Below, in pieces: positions 36,755 through 46,191 of a stretch of 64,000 bases of DNA. Below the pieces are notes generated by a model. That model searched no databases. It worked only from the letters and a program-made list of their open reading frames with translations, and was not told the origin of the DNA. The stretch covers positions 62,001-126,000 of the forward strand of contig NZ_JBJQIK030000005.1 of assembly GCF_045984285.3 (NCBI RefSeq), given 5' to 3'. The DNA comes from Rugamonas sp045984285. Lineage in GTDB: Bacteria > Pseudomonadota > Gammaproteobacteria > Burkholderiales > Burkholderiaceae_D. Every line of letters starts with the position of its first letter. Within the stretch, counting starts at the first letter, position 1. The position numbers and the translations under genes were made by a program.

Positions 36755-38965
36755 ATGCATATCCGAGCCCGCTTATTGCAGTTGATCGCCGCCATTCTGT
36801 TGCCCATTTTCCTGGCGGCCTCCGTGGCGGTGTGGTTCTTCTACAAGGAGCAGCGCGAAGCCGAGGTGGCCGGCATCAAGGAAGCCGTGCGCACGCTGGG
36901 CATGCTGGTGGACCGCGACCTGCTGGTCACCGAGGGCGTGCTGCGCACGCTGGCCAACTCGGGGGCGCTGCGCGACGGCGACTACCGGCGCTTCTACGAG
37001 TATGCCAAGCGCGTCGCGCCGGCCGAGTACGCGACGGTGGTGATCAGCGAGGCCGACGGCAGCCAGCTGCTCAATACGCGCCGCCCTTTCGGCAGCCGGC
37101 TCTCGCAGGGCAATTCCGGCCTGGTCGAGCTGCGCCGGCGGGCGGGGCCGCAGGCCACCCTGGTTTCCAATCTCTTCGTCAGCCGCTCCGACCGGCAGTA
37201 CTCGTTTGCCGTGCAGGTGCCGGTGGAGCAGAACGGCCGGGTCGAGCGCTTTCTCGGCATGAGCCTGTATGCCAGGCGGCTGCAGCCCTTGCTGTCGCAG
37301 CACACCATGCCCGAAGGCTGGATCGCCACTGTCGTGGACAGGGAGGGCGTGGTGATCGCGCGCAGCCACAATGCGGAGGCCATCGTGGGCCGCAAGGTCA
37401 GCGAGAAGCTTATGGCCCGCATCAAGGGCAAGGAAAGCACCGGCCTGCACCAGGGCGTGACACTGGACGGCATGCCCACCGTGGCCTATTTCAGCCGCGC
37501 CCCGGTATCGGGCTGGATGGTGGTGATGAGCCTGCCCGCCGACCAGCTCAGCGAACCTGCCACCATGGCCACCGGCTGGCTGGCCATTGGCATGCTGGCC
37601 GCCATTGCAGTGGCGTTGACGGCTGCGCAGTACTATGTGCGCCGCACCGCGGAACCGATCGAACGGCTGCGCGCCGCCGCTGACAGCCTCGGCAAAGGAG
37701 GCGAGGTCGCCTTCGCCAGCACCGGGCTGGTGGAAACCGACCTGGTGGGCACGGCGCTGACCGATGCGAGCCGCCGCATCCGCGAGCAGCAGCAGACGCT
37801 GGAACAGCGCGTGGCGGAAGCGGTGGCGGCGGCCGAGCACGCGCAGCGCGCCCTGCTGCAAGGCCAGAAGCTGGAGGCGCTGGGACGCCTGACGGCGGGC
37901 ATCGCCCACGACTTTAACAATATCCTGCAGACCCTGTCCTCGGCGCTGGAGCTGATCCAGCTCACCACCGACCGCGAGCGCCTGCTGGCGCTGGCCCGCA
38001 CCTGCGAGAAAGCAGTGGCGCGCGCCACGCGGCTGACGAACCAGATGCGCGCCTTCGGCCGCGTGCAGGAAGTGCGGCCGGAAACCATCGCGGCCAGCGT
38101 GGCGCTGCACAATGCGATGCCGATGCTGGAGGGGGCCTTGCCCAGCAATATACGCTGGACGGCGGATGTGCCGGACCAGCTCTGGAGCATTACCGTTGAT
38201 TTCCTGCAGTTCGAACTGGCCCTGCTGAACGTGGTGATCAACGCGCGCGACGCGATGCCCGACGGCGGTGCCCTCACGCTGACGGCGCAGAACCAGGCTG
38301 GCGTGAAGGCGCCGGAGCTGGCCGCCGGGGATTACGTCAGTATCCGCATCGAAGACTGCGGCATCGGTATGTCGCCGGAAACGCTGGCGCGGGCCATGGA
38401 GCCTTTCTTCACGACGAAGGCGGTGGACAAGGGCAGCGGCCTTGGCCTGGCCCAGGCCTATGGTTTCGCGAAGCAGGCCAACGGCGTGCTGCTGATGAGC
38501 AGCGAGGAAGGGCGGGGCACCACGGTCACGATGCTGCTGCCGCGTTCACGGGGCAGCGCCGCCGCGGCGGCTGGCGGCCACGGCGCGCCCGCTTCCGCCG
38601 CGATCGGCGCCGCCGACAAGGCCGGCACCCTGCTGTACGTGGAAGACGACGCGCTGGTGCGCGAGACCGTGCTGCCGGCCCTGGTATTCGCCGGTTTCGA
38701 TGTGACGGCCGTGGAGAACGGCGAGCAGGCGCTGGCCGCGCTGGATGCCGGCCAGACCTTCAGCCGCGTGTTCTCGGACATCGTGATGCCCGGCCAGGTC
38801 AGCGGCATCGACCTGGCGCGCATCGTGCGCGAGCGCTTCCCCCATGTGCCCGTGCTGCTGGCCACCGGCTATACCGACCGCAAGGTGGACCTGCCCGGCG
38901 TGCGCCTGCTGGCCAAGCCTTACGACATCATGCAGGCCATCAGCATGCTGCGCGGGGAAATCTAA
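36755..38965 (+). CDS. membrane hybrid histidine kinase with receiver domain
   Basis: A 736-residue kinase. It has a membrane helix (about 7-27), a periplasmic Cache-type sensor (about 30-270), a second helix (about 277-297), HAMP and coiled coil, then HisKA with the phospho-acceptor in GIAHDFNNILQ near 384, an ATPase domain (NVVINARDAMPDGG; GSGLGLAQAYGFAKQ) and a C-terminal receiver with Asp in VFSDIVMPG near 674. The HDFNN form of the H-box is typical of a large group of hybrid kinases with C-terminal receivers. The ligand and output are unknown; no regulator gene is adjacent. Confidence 0.93.
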   Translation: MHIRARLLQLIAAILLPIFLAASVAVWFFYKEQREAEVAGIKEAVRTLGMLVDRDLLVTEGVLRTLANSGALRDGDYRRFYEYAKRVAPAEYATVVISEADGSQLLNTRRPFGSRLSQGNSGLVELRRRAGPQATLVSNLFVSRSDRQYSFAVQVPVEQNGRVERFLGMSLYARRLQPLLSQHTMPEGWIATVVDREGVVIARSHNAEAIVGRKVSEKLMARIKGKESTGLHQGVTLDGMPTVAYFSRAPVSGWMVVMSLPADQLSEPATMATGWLAIGMLAAIAVALTAAQYYVRRTAEPIERLRAAADSLGKGGEVAFASTGLVETDLVGTALTDASRRIREQQQTLEQRVAEAVAAAEHAQRALLQGQKLEALGRLTAGIAHDFNNILQTLSSALELIQLTTDRERLLALARTCEKAVARATRLTNQMRAFGRVQEVRPETIAASVALHNAMPMLEGALPSNIRWTADVPDQLWSITVDFLQFELALLNVVINARDAMPDGGALTLTAQNQAGVKAPELAAGDYVSIRIEDCGIGMSPETLARAMEPFFTTKAVDKGSGLGLAQAYGFAKQANGVLLMSSEEGRGTTVTMLLPRSRGSAAAAAGGHGAPASAAIGAADKAGTLLYVEDDALVRETVLPALVFAGFDVTAVENGEQALAALDAGQTFSRVFSDIVMPGQVSGIDLARIVRERFPHVPVLLATGYTDRKVDLPGVRLLAKPYDIMQAISMLRGEI

Positions 38966-39050
38966 GTTACAAACGCTCACCAAAGGGTACGTTGCCGCGC
39001 GAGAATTTCGGTTAAAGTCGGGGCACCGCCTGACCTCTGAGGAGATAAGA

Positions 39051-39806
39051 ATGACCGTATTGAAAACCGTGGCGGCCGCAGCGCTCGTGCTGGGCGCGCA
39101 AGCCGTGCAGGCCCAGACCGTTCCCACCACCGGCACCCTGGTGATCGTGCCCGCCAATGGCGAGGTGCGTGCGCCGAACGACCAGGCCGTGACCCACTTC
39201 GCCATCGAAGAGCAGGACAAGGACAAGGCCGCCGCCGCTTCGCGCGTGAACCAGAAGATGAAGCAGGGCATGGAGATCCTCAAGCGCGAAGACCCGAACG
39301 GGAAGCTGAAGACCCAGGGCTACTACAGCTATGCCGTCTATGCCGAAGACCGCCCGCAGCCGGTGGGTACGGCGCCGAAGAAGCCGGTGCCGGTTGCCTG
39401 GCGCGTGGGCCAGTCGGTCGAGCTGACGACCACCAGCCTGGACAAGCTGCCGAAGACCGTGGCCGCAGCCCAGAAAGTGCTGACGCTGAACAGCATCAAC
39501 TTCGGCCTGACGCCGGAAGCCACCCGCAAGCTGGACGACCAGCGCATTGCCGTCACCTATAAAGCCCTGAACGAGCGCATCGCCTCGATTGCCTCGGCCA
39601 TGGGCCGCAAGACCAGCGATGCCGTGCTGGAAACCGTGGACTTCGAGGGCTCCGGCAACTATGCGCGCGAAGCCCTGGCGGCGCCGGCGCCGATGATGAT
39701 GATGCGCGGGAAGATGGCCGATTCCGCCGACGTGGCCGAGCCGAGCTTCGAGCCGGGTGAAACCATGCTGGACATGCGCCTGGTGGGCAAGGTGCGTTTC
39801 AAGTAA
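39051..39806 (+). CDS. SIMPL domain-containing periplasmic protein (DUF541)
   Basis: A 251-residue exported protein. A signal peptide (about 1-22, ending VQAQ) leads into a SIMPL/DUF541 domain with the typical start GTLVIVPANGEVRAPNDQAV and the central LNSINFGLTPEATRKLDDQR. Members of this family are periplasmic and poorly characterised. GAGGAGA precedes the ATG at 39051. It stands alone between the hybrid kinase and pssA. Confidence 0.85.
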   Translation: MTVLKTVAAAALVLGAQAVQAQTVPTTGTLVIVPANGEVRAPNDQAVTHFAIEEQDKDKAAAASRVNQKMKQGMEILKREDPNGKLKTQGYYSYAVYAEDRPQPVGTAPKKPVPVAWRVGQSVELTTTSLDKLPKTVAAAQKVLTLNSINFGLTPEATRKLDDQRIAVTYKALNERIASIASAMGRKTSDAVLETVDFEGSGNYAREALAAPAPMMMMRGKMADSADVAEPSFEPGETMLDMRLVGKVRFK

Positions 39807-39815
39807 GGCATCGTT

Positions 39816-39846
39816 TTGCCACGTCCGCACTGCCTGCCTCTATAAT
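39816..39846 (+). promoter_or_regulatory. candidate pssA promoter
   Basis: A perfect TATAAT at 39841-39846 lies 37 bases before the pssA ATG. The best -35 match, TTGCCA at 39816-39821, is 19 bases away, which is at the edge of the usual range. Confidence 0.5.
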
Positions 39847-39882
39847 AGGGGTCACTCTATAGCGCAGTAATTTCAGGAACGT

Positions 39883-40743
39883 ATGGCAAAATTTCCCCGT
39901 CGCAGACCGAAGAACGCAGTTACCCCGGCTGGCAAGGCGCCCCGCAGGACGCCTTTCAGCCGTTTCGCGCGCCATCGCGATGTGGACGGACCCGCCAAAC
40001 CGCGCTCGCGCGGCATCTACCTGCTGCCGAACGCCTTCACCACCGGCGCGCTGTTCTGCGGTTTCTACGCCATTGTGATGGCGATGAACCAGCGCTTCGA
40101 GCATGCCGCCTGGGCCATCTTCGTGGCCATGCTGCTGGACGGGCTGGACGGCCGCGTGGCCCGCCTCACCAATACCCAGAGCGAATTCGGCGCCCAGTAC
40201 GACTCCCTGTCGGACATGGTGTCCTTCGGCGCCGCGCCGGCGCTGGTGATCTACGAATGGTCGCTGCGCGGCCTGGGCAAACTGGGCTGGATCGCCGCCT
40301 TCGTCTATTGCGCGGGCGCCGCACTGCGCCTGGCGCGCTTCAATACCAATATCCAGGTGGTCGACAAGCGCTACTTCCAGGGCATGCCGAGTCCATCGGC
40401 CGCCGCGCTGGTGGCGGGCTTCGTGCTGATGATGGTGGACCTGGAAGTGCCGGGCGTGCTGCTGCCATGGGTGTCCTGGGGCATCGCCATGTTCGCGGGC
40501 CTGACCATGGTGACGAATGTGCCGTTCTACAGCTTCAAGGACGTCAATTTCCGCAAGTCCGTGCCCTTCATTGCCGTGTTCCTGATTGCGCTGATCTTCG
40601 CGCTGATCTCGATCGACCCGCCGAAGGTGATGTTCCCGCTGTTCGTGCTGTATGGCCTGTCCGGCTATGTGGTGTTCTTCGTGCGGCTGGCCAAGGGCAA
40701 ACCGGTAAGCATTGTCCAGACCGAGGACGAAACCGACGACTAG
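39883..40743 (+). CDS. pssA: CDP-diacylglycerol-serine O-phosphatidyltransferase
   Basis: A 286-residue integral membrane enzyme that makes phosphatidylserine, the precursor of phosphatidylethanolamine. The CDP-alcohol phosphatidyltransferase signature DG-x2-AR-x8-G-x3-D-x3-D is present in DGLDGRVARLTNTQSEFGAQ and the following YDSLSD. About 40 basic N-terminal residues precede the first of six to eight membrane segments. leuA starts 15 bp downstream, the common order in Burkholderiales. Confidence 0.93.
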   Translation: MAKFPRRRPKNAVTPAGKAPRRTPFSRFARHRDVDGPAKPRSRGIYLLPNAFTTGALFCGFYAIVMAMNQRFEHAAWAIFVAMLLDGLDGRVARLTNTQSEFGAQYDSLSDMVSFGAAPALVIYEWSLRGLGKLGWIAAFVYCAGAALRLARFNTNIQVVDKRYFQGMPSPSAAALVAGFVLMMVDLEVPGVLLPWVSWGIAMFAGLTMVTNVPFYSFKDVNFRKSVPFIAVFLIALIFALISIDPPKVMFPLFVLYGLSGYVVFFVRLAKGKPVSIVQTEDETDD

Positions 40744-40758
40744 CAAAAGGAGAGCTGC

Positions 40759-42297
40759 ATGAGCGACCGCCTGATCATCTTCGATACCACCCTGCGTGAC
40801 GGCGAACAGTCGCCGGGCGCATCGATGACCCGTGAAGAGAAGGTGCGCATCGCGAAGCAGCTCGAACGTTTGCGCGTCGATGTGATCGAAGCCGGTTTCG
40901 CTGCCGCCTCGCCCGGCGATTTCGAATCGATCCGCGCCATTGCGGGCGCCGTGCGCGAATCCACCATCTGCTCGCTGGCGCGCGCCAACGACCGCGACAT
41001 CGCCCGCGCCGCCGAAGCGCTGCAGCCTGCGGCGCGCAAACGCATCCACACCTTCCTCGCCACTTCGCCGCTGCACATGAAGATGAAGCTGCGCATGGAG
41101 CCGGAGCAGGTGCTGGAACAGGCTAAACTGGCCGTGCGCTTTGCGCGCCAGCACACCGACGATATCGAATTCAGCCCTGAAGACGGCAGCCGTTCGGAAG
41201 AGGATTTCCTGTGCCGCGTGCTGGAGACGGTGATCGCGGAAGGCGCCACCACCATCAATTTCCCGGACACCGTGGGCTATGCGGTGCCGGAGCTGTATGG
41301 CGAGACCATCCGCCGCCTGCGCGAGCGCATCCCCAATTCGGACAAGGCCATCTGGTCGGTGCACTGCCATAACGACCTGGGGCTCGCCGTGGCGAACTCG
41401 CTGGCCGGCGTGATGATCGGCGGCGCGCGCCAGATCGAATGCACCATCAACGGCCTGGGCGAACGGGCCGGGAATACGGCGCTGGAAGAAGTGGTGATGG
41501 CGCTGCGCACGCGCGGCGGCTACTACAAGCTCGAATGCGGCATCGACACCACGCAGATCGTGGCGGCCTCCAAGATGGTGTCGCAGATTACCGGCTTTGC
41601 GGTGCAGCCTAACAAGGCGGTGGTGGGCGCCAACGCCTTCGCGCACGCATCCGGCATCCACCAGGACGGCATCCTGAAGGCCCGCGAGACCTACGAGATC
41701 ATGCGTGCCGAAGACGTGGGCTGGACCGCGAACAAGATCGTGCTCGGCAAGCTCTCGGGCCGCAATGCCTTCAAGCAGCGCCTGCAGGAACTGGGCATCG
41801 AACTGGATTCGGAAGCGGAAGTGAATGCGGCCTTTGCCCGCTTCAAGGAACTGGCCGACCGCAAGGCCGAGATCTTCGATGAAGACATCATGGCCCTGGT
41901 AAGCGATGAGGAAGGGCACGAAGGAGAGCACTACCGTTTCGTATCGCTGGCGCAGCGCTCCGAAACCGGCGAGCTGCCGCACGCGAAGATCGTGTTCTCG
42001 ATGGGCGGCGCCGAGCAGGCCTGCGAGGGCAGCGGCGACGGCCCGGTGGATGCCATCGTCAACGCCATCGAAAGCCGTGCGAAATCAGGCGCGGAACTGG
42101 TGCTGTTCTCGATTGCCGCCATCAGCCCCAGTTCGCAGTCGCAGGGCGAAGTGACGATGCGCCTGTCCAGCGCGGGCCGTATCGTCAATGGCGTGGGCGC
42201 CGATCCGGATATCGTGGTCGCGTCGGCGAAGGCCTACCTGTCCGCGCTGAACAAGCTGCACAGCAAAGAGCGCGTCAACCCGCAAGGCGCTGACTAG
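40759..42297 (+). CDS. leuA: 2-isopropylmalate synthase
   Basis: A 512-residue enzyme that condenses acetyl-CoA with 2-oxoisovalerate in the first committed step of leucine synthesis. The catalytic barrel shows DTTLRDGEQSPGASM, HCHNDLGLAVANSLAG and NGLGERAGNTALEEV; the C-terminal regulatory domain for leucine feedback (from about 390) is complete. AAAGGAGA precedes the ATG. Its stop overlaps the convergent acidic protein gene by 4 bp. Confidence 0.96.
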   Translation: MSDRLIIFDTTLRDGEQSPGASMTREEKVRIAKQLERLRVDVIEAGFAAASPGDFESIRAIAGAVRESTICSLARANDRDIARAAEALQPAARKRIHTFLATSPLHMKMKLRMEPEQVLEQAKLAVRFARQHTDDIEFSPEDGSRSEEDFLCRVLETVIAEGATTINFPDTVGYAVPELYGETIRRLRERIPNSDKAIWSVHCHNDLGLAVANSLAGVMIGGARQIECTINGLGERAGNTALEEVVMALRTRGGYYKLECGIDTTQIVAASKMVSQITGFAVQPNKAVVGANAFAHASGIHQDGILKARETYEIMRAEDVGWTANKIVLGKLSGRNAFKQRLQELGIELDSEAEVNAAFARFKELADRKAEIFDEDIMALVSDEEGHEGEHYRFVSLAQRSETGELPHAKIVFSMGGAEQACEGSGDGPVDAIVNAIESRAKSGAELVLFSIAAISPSSQSQGEVTMRLSSAGRIVNGVGADPDIVVASAKAYLSALNKLHSKERVNPQGAD

Positions 42298-42854
42298 CCG
42301 GCGTCGTCGGCCTCGCGGTCCCTGCGGGCGCGCGCCCGCGCCCGCGAACGGTGGCGCAGCGCGGCATGGTAGGCTGATTCGCCGCCGCGTGACACGACGG
42401 CCCAGTACCAGCCTTCGCCCGCGTGCCTTTTTGCATTCTGCTCCACGTCGGCATCGATCATCTGCACCATGGCGTCCATCTCGGCTGCAGGCTGCTCGCC
42501 GGCCATCTCCGCCAGCGATGAAGCCATGTCGGGCGCGCTGTCCTGCGCGGCGCCTTCCGTTTCCTCGGGCAGCGCCAGTTCCTGCAGCTGTTCTTCCTCC
42601 TCCGCTTCCACGGCCTGCGCGGCGCGCTCGATCAGCAGGCGTACCGGGTCGCTGAAGGCCGCCAGTTCGGCGGGGGAGGGCTCGTCGGCCGCGGGTGGGG
42701 CGTCGGCCGCGGGCTCTTCGGCCGCAGGCTCATCTTCCTCCTGCGGTACGCTGAAGTTTTTCCGGGCGCCGTCGTAGGACTGGCGCGGCGGCGCAATGGG
42801 CTCGTCAACGGCCGTGAGGCCCTGCTTGAAGTGGCTGGAGAGGACGCGGGTCAT
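42294..42854 (-). CDS. acidic low-complexity hypothetical protein
   Basis: A 186-residue protein that I do not recognise. The middle (about 38-130) is rich in Glu, Ala and Pro; the C-terminal part has a compact GEGWYWAVVSRGGESAYHAALRHR core and a basic Arg/Ala tail. There is no signal peptide or membrane helix. It is convergent with leuA and overlaps its stop by 4 bp, which is tight for an unsupported gene, but its start is 10 bp from the stop of the lipoprotein gene in the same direction, so the two may be co-transcribed. Confidence 0.6.
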   Translation of the reverse strand: MTRVLSSHFKQGLTAVDEPIAPPRQSYDGARKNFSVPQEEDEPAAEEPAADAPPAADEPSPAELAAFSDPVRLLIERAAQAVEAEEEEQLQELALPEETEGAAQDSAPDMASSLAEMAGEQPAAEMDAMVQMIDADVEQNAKRHAGEGWYWAVVSRGGESAYHAALRHRSRARARARRDREADDAG

Positions 42855-42863
42855 CCGCCTATT

Positions 42864-43355
42864 CTAAAAGAAACCGCGCTTCTCTTCGTACAGCGGGTCC
42901 GGCCCGCTCATCATCTCGCGCACAATGCCGTCCTTGCTGAAGTGGATGTGCATCATCGAGTTCCACACGCCGGACTGTTTATAGCGGTAGCTCCATACTT
43001 CAAGATCGCGCAGCGACAGGCAGGTGGTCTCGGCCGGGTGGCCGAAGGTGCGCAGGATGCTGTCCTTGTTGTCCTGGCCCAGCTTGACGGCGGCGAACTT
43101 CTCGTCCGTCAGCACCTGCTCCCAGGAGCGCAGGCGGCCGTCGGCGCCGTAGGTGGCCATCCAGGTGAACTGGCCGAAGGCGCCCGCCCCGTATTCAGCG
43201 ATGGTGTCGCCATTCTGGCCGGGATAGCGCGCGCCAGGCTGGCCGCGGCTGGCTTCCACCGCCGCCATGGTCTGGCCGGGCACGGGCGGCGGCGCGAACA
43301 CGGTGCAGGCGCCCAGCAGCAGGAGAAATGTTGTCGTAATGATCAGTTTTGGCAT
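42864..43355 (-). CDS. putative lipoprotein, BamE/SmpA-like
   Basis: A 163-residue protein with a lipoprotein signal (LLLLGAC, lipidated Cys near 17). The mature part resembles small outer-membrane lipoproteins of the SmpA/BamE or OmlA type in its ILRTFGHPAETTC and VWSYRY...MHIHFSKDGIVREM pattern, but without a confident match. It would sit in the outer membrane facing the periplasm. It is divergent from rpsO. Confidence 0.75.
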   Translation of the reverse strand: MPKLIITTTFLLLLGACTVFAPPPVPGQTMAAVEASRGQPGARYPGQNGDTIAEYGAGAFGQFTWMATYGADGRLRSWEQVLTDEKFAAVKLGQDNKDSILRTFGHPAETTCLSLRDLEVWSYRYKQSGVWNSMMHIHFSKDGIVREMMSGPDPLYEEKRGFF

Positions 43356-43418
43356 TTTGAGGCTTCCGGCGGGTGAATAATTGTAGCCAGAAGCAGGTAC
43401 ACGGGACGTTTTTTCCGC

Positions 43419-43424
43419 TATACT
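43419..43424 (+). promoter_or_regulatory. possible -10 box of rpsO
   Basis: TATACT lies about 100 bases before the rpsO ATG in the gap after the divergent lipoprotein gene. No good -35 box is visible. A long leader would be consistent with S15 autoregulation. Confidence 0.35.
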
Positions 43425-43524
43425 TCCGGGTCTGGTCCAAAAAGGGCCAGGTATTCATATCCATCCGTAGTTCACGATGCTCAGGGTTGCAAGACTCCGT
43501 TCATCGCATGTGAAAGGTAATATC

Positions 43525-43794
43525 ATGTCCGTAGAAAACATCAACAAGGCCGCGATCATCGCGGACAACGCCCGCGCCCAGAACGACACCGGCTCGCCGG
43601 AAGTTCAGGTTGCCCTGCTGACCGCTCGTATCAACGAACTGAACACCCACTTCAAAGAGCACACCAAGGACCATCACTCCCGCCGTGGCCTGATCAAGAT
43701 GGTGAACCGTCGTAAGAGCCTGTTGTCTTACCTGAAAGGTAAGGACGCAAACCGTTACCGCGATCTGATCGCTAAACTCGGCCTGCGTAAGTAA
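43525..43794 (+). CDS. rpsO: 30S ribosomal protein S15
   Basis: An 89-residue protein, the standard length for S15, with the typical NDTGSPEVQVALLTARI and DHHSRRGLIKMVNRRKSLL segments that contact 16S rRNA. It nucleates assembly of the central domain of the small subunit. AAAGGTAA precedes the ATG at 43525. A hairpin terminator and then pnp follow, the conserved rpsO-pnp arrangement. Confidence 0.98.
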   Translation: MSVENINKAAIIADNARAQNDTGSPEVQVALLTARINELNTHFKEHTKDHHSRRGLIKMVNRRKSLLSYLKGKDANRYRDLIAKLGLRK

Positions 43795-43819
43795 TTTTTG
43801 CGTTACCCGGTTTAAAGAG

Positions 43820-43854
43820 AAATGCCTGCGACAGTTCACTGCCGCGGGCATTTT
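43820..43854 (+). terminator. hairpin terminator after rpsO
   Basis: AAATGCC-T-GCG pairs with CGC-G-GGCATTT, with one T/G wobble, and ends in TTTT. It lies 26 bp after the rpsO stop. It may be partial, letting some transcription pass into pnp. Confidence 0.75.
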
Positions 43855-43923
43855 GTCATTTGAGCCCTTGATTTATTGCCAAGCAGCAGCATCGCCTGGC
43901 CGGAGGAAGCAGTAGAGCAGTAA

Positions 43924-43941
43924 GGCAGCCCGAGCGCTGCC
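43924..43941 (+). promoter_or_regulatory. hairpin in the pnp 5' leader
   Basis: GGCAGC-CCGAGC-GCTGCC forms a 6-bp stem 58 bases before the pnp ATG. In E. coli the pnp leader has an RNase III-cleaved hairpin used in autoregulation; this could be its counterpart. Confidence 0.4.
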
Positions 43942-43999
43942 TGTGGTGAGGTGAACGACAGCTCCTGAAAATCTGTCGGCAAATAGAAAGGGATTACCC

Positions 44000-46126
44000 A
44001 TGTTTAACAAAGTTACGAAAACCTTCCAGTACGGTCAACACACCGTGACGCTGGAAACTGGCGAGATCGCTCGCCAGGCGTCCGGCGCAGTGATGGTGTC
44101 GATCGAAGACACCGTTGTGCTGGCTACCGTGGTGGCGCGCAAGGACGCGAAACCTGGCCAGGACTTCTTCCCGCTGACCGTTGACTATCTTGAGAAGACC
44201 TACGCTGCGGGCAAGATCCCCGGCGGCTTCTTCAAGCGCGAAGGCCGTCCTTCCGAGAAGGAAACGCTGACTTCCCGTCTGATCGACCGTCCGATCCGTC
44301 CTCTGTTCCCGGAGGGCTATATGAACGAAGTGCAGGTGATTGTGCACGTTCTGTCGGTCAATCCGGAAATCGATCCCGATATCGCTTCCATGATTGGCGC
44401 TTCGGCCGCCCTGTGCGTGTCCGGCGTGCCGTTCAACGGCCCGATCGGTGCCGCCCGCGTGGGTTACACCAACGGCCAGTACATCCTGAACCCGACCACC
44501 TCGCAGCTGAAAGATTCGCAGATGGACCTGGTGGTGGCCGGTACCGAAACCGCCGTGCTGATGGTGGAATCGGAAGCGCAGCAGCTGTCCGAAGAGATCA
44601 TGCTGGGCGCCGTGGTCTATGGCCACGACCAGATGAAAGTGGTGATCGATGCGATCCACGAACTGGTGCGCGACGGCGGCAAGCCTGAGCAGGTATGGAC
44701 CCCGCCAGCCAAGAACGAAGCCCTGATCGCCCGCGTTGCCCACTTCGCCGAAGCGAAGATCAACGCCGCTTACCAGACCAAGGACAAGCAGCAGCGCACC
44801 GACAAGCTGCGCGCCATGTCCGCTGAAGTGCTGGCCGACCTGGCTGCCGAAGCGGCCGCCGCCGGCACCGAAGCGCCGGACAGCGTCGAAGTCGGCAACA
44901 TCCTGTTCGATATGGAAGCCAAGGTCGTGCGTTCGCAGATCCTGCAAGGCGAGCCGCGTATCGACGGCCGCGACACCCGCACCGTGCGCCCGATCTCGAT
45001 CCGCACCTCGGTGCTGCCGCGTACCCACGGTTCCGCGCTGTTCACCCGTGGTGAAACCCAGGCCCTGGTCGTTGCCACGCTGGGCACCGCCCGCGATTCG
45101 CAGAAGATCGACGCGCTGATGGGCGAGTACACCGACGACTTCATGCTCCACTACAACATGCCACCGTTCGCCACCGGCGAAACCGGCCGCGTCGGTACGC
45201 CGAAGCGCCGCGAAGTGGGCCACGGCCGCCTGGCCAAGCGCGCCCTGGTGGCGGCACTGCCATCGCCGGAAGAGTTCAGCTACTCCGTGCGCCTGGTGTC
45301 CGAAATCACCGAGTCGAACGGTTCCTCGTCGATGGCTTCCGTCTGCGGCGGCTGCCTGGCGCTGATGGATGCCGGCGTGCCGATGAAGGCGCACGTGGCC
45401 GGTATCGCCATGGGCCTGATCAAGGAAGGCGGCCGTTTCGCCGTGCTGTCCGACATCCTGGGCGACGAAGACCACCTGGGCGACATGGACTTCAAGGTGG
45501 CCGGTACCGCCAACGGCATTACCGCACTGCAGATGGACATCAAGATCCAGGGCATCACCAAGGAAATCATGCAGGTGGCGCTGGCGCAGGCCAAGGAAGG
45601 CCGCGAGCACATCCTGGGCGAAATGCAGAAGGCCGTGCCGAGCGTGAAGACCGAGCTGTCCGACTTCGCACCGCGCCTGATCACCATCAAGATCAACCCT
45701 GAGAAGATCCGCGACGTGATCGGCAAGGGCGGCGCCGTGATCCGCGCGCTGACCGAAGAAACCGGCACCCAGATCGACATCAGCGACGAAGGCGTTGTCA
45801 CCATCGCTTCCGTTGACGCTGCTGCCGGCCAGGAAGCCAAGCGCCGTATCGAAGAGCTGACCGCTTCCGTGGAAGTGGGCAAGAGCTACGACGGTACCGT
45901 GCTGAAGCTGCTGGACTTCGGCGCCATCGTGCAGGTGATGCCAGGTAAAGACGGCCTGCTGCACATCTCGCAGATCGCCAACGAGCGCGTGAACGCCGTG
46001 GCCGACTACCTGAAAGAAGGCCAGCAGGTGCGCGTGAAAGTCCTGGAAACGGACGACCGCGGCCGCCTGAAACTGTCGATGAAAGCCGCGGCGGAAGAAG
46101 CCGCAGCTGCTCCAGCCGCGCAGTAA
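44000..46126 (+). CDS. pnp: polyribonucleotide nucleotidyltransferase (PNPase)
   Basis: A 708-residue 3'-5' phosphorolytic RNase. It has two RNase PH domains, a KH domain (KIRDVIGKGGAVIRALTEET) and a C-terminal S1 domain (GTVLKLLDFGAIVQVMPGKD). It works with RNase E in mRNA decay. The ATG is preceded by AAAGGGA. A hairpin in the leader and rpsO upstream follow the common pattern. A palindromic repeat and a terminator follow the stop. Confidence 0.98.
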   Translation: MFNKVTKTFQYGQHTVTLETGEIARQASGAVMVSIEDTVVLATVVARKDAKPGQDFFPLTVDYLEKTYAAGKIPGGFFKREGRPSEKETLTSRLIDRPIRPLFPEGYMNEVQVIVHVLSVNPEIDPDIASMIGASAALCVSGVPFNGPIGAARVGYTNGQYILNPTTSQLKDSQMDLVVAGTETAVLMVESEAQQLSEEIMLGAVVYGHDQMKVVIDAIHELVRDGGKPEQVWTPPAKNEALIARVAHFAEAKINAAYQTKDKQQRTDKLRAMSAEVLADLAAEAAAAGTEAPDSVEVGNILFDMEAKVVRSQILQGEPRIDGRDTRTVRPISIRTSVLPRTHGSALFTRGETQALVVATLGTARDSQKIDALMGEYTDDFMLHYNMPPFATGETGRVGTPKRREVGHGRLAKRALVAALPSPEEFSYSVRLVSEITESNGSSSMASVCGGCLALMDAGVPMKAHVAGIAMGLIKEGGRFAVLSDILGDEDHLGDMDFKVAGTANGITALQMDIKIQGITKEIMQVALAQAKEGREHILGEMQKAVPSVKTELSDFAPRLITIKINPEKIRDVIGKGGAVIRALTEETGTQIDISDEGVVTIASVDAAAGQEAKRRIEELTASVEVGKSYDGTVLKLLDFGAIVQVMPGKDGLLHISQIANERVNAVADYLKEGQQVRVKVLETDDRGRLKLSMKAAAEEAAAAPAAQ

Positions 46127-46132
46127 TCTGTC

Positions 46133-46152
46133 GTTCCCGCGCAGGCGGGAAC
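46133..46152. repeat. short palindromic repeat after pnp
   Basis: GTTCCCGC-GCAG-GCGGGAAC is an 8-bp perfect stem around GCAG, sharing the CCCGCGCAGGCGGG core with unit A of the repeat at 30101. It lies 6 bp after the pnp stop. Confidence 0.7.
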
Positions 46153-46156
46153 CAGG

Positions 46157-46191
46157 AAAGCCGCCAGCGCGCAAGCCCTGGCGGCTTTTTT
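46157..46191 (+). terminator. rho-independent terminator of pnp
   Basis: AAAGCCGCCAG pairs with CTGGCGGCTTT over 11 bp with a 10-base loop, followed by T residues. The T-run overlaps the stop codon of the convergent beta-propeller gene. Confidence 0.88.
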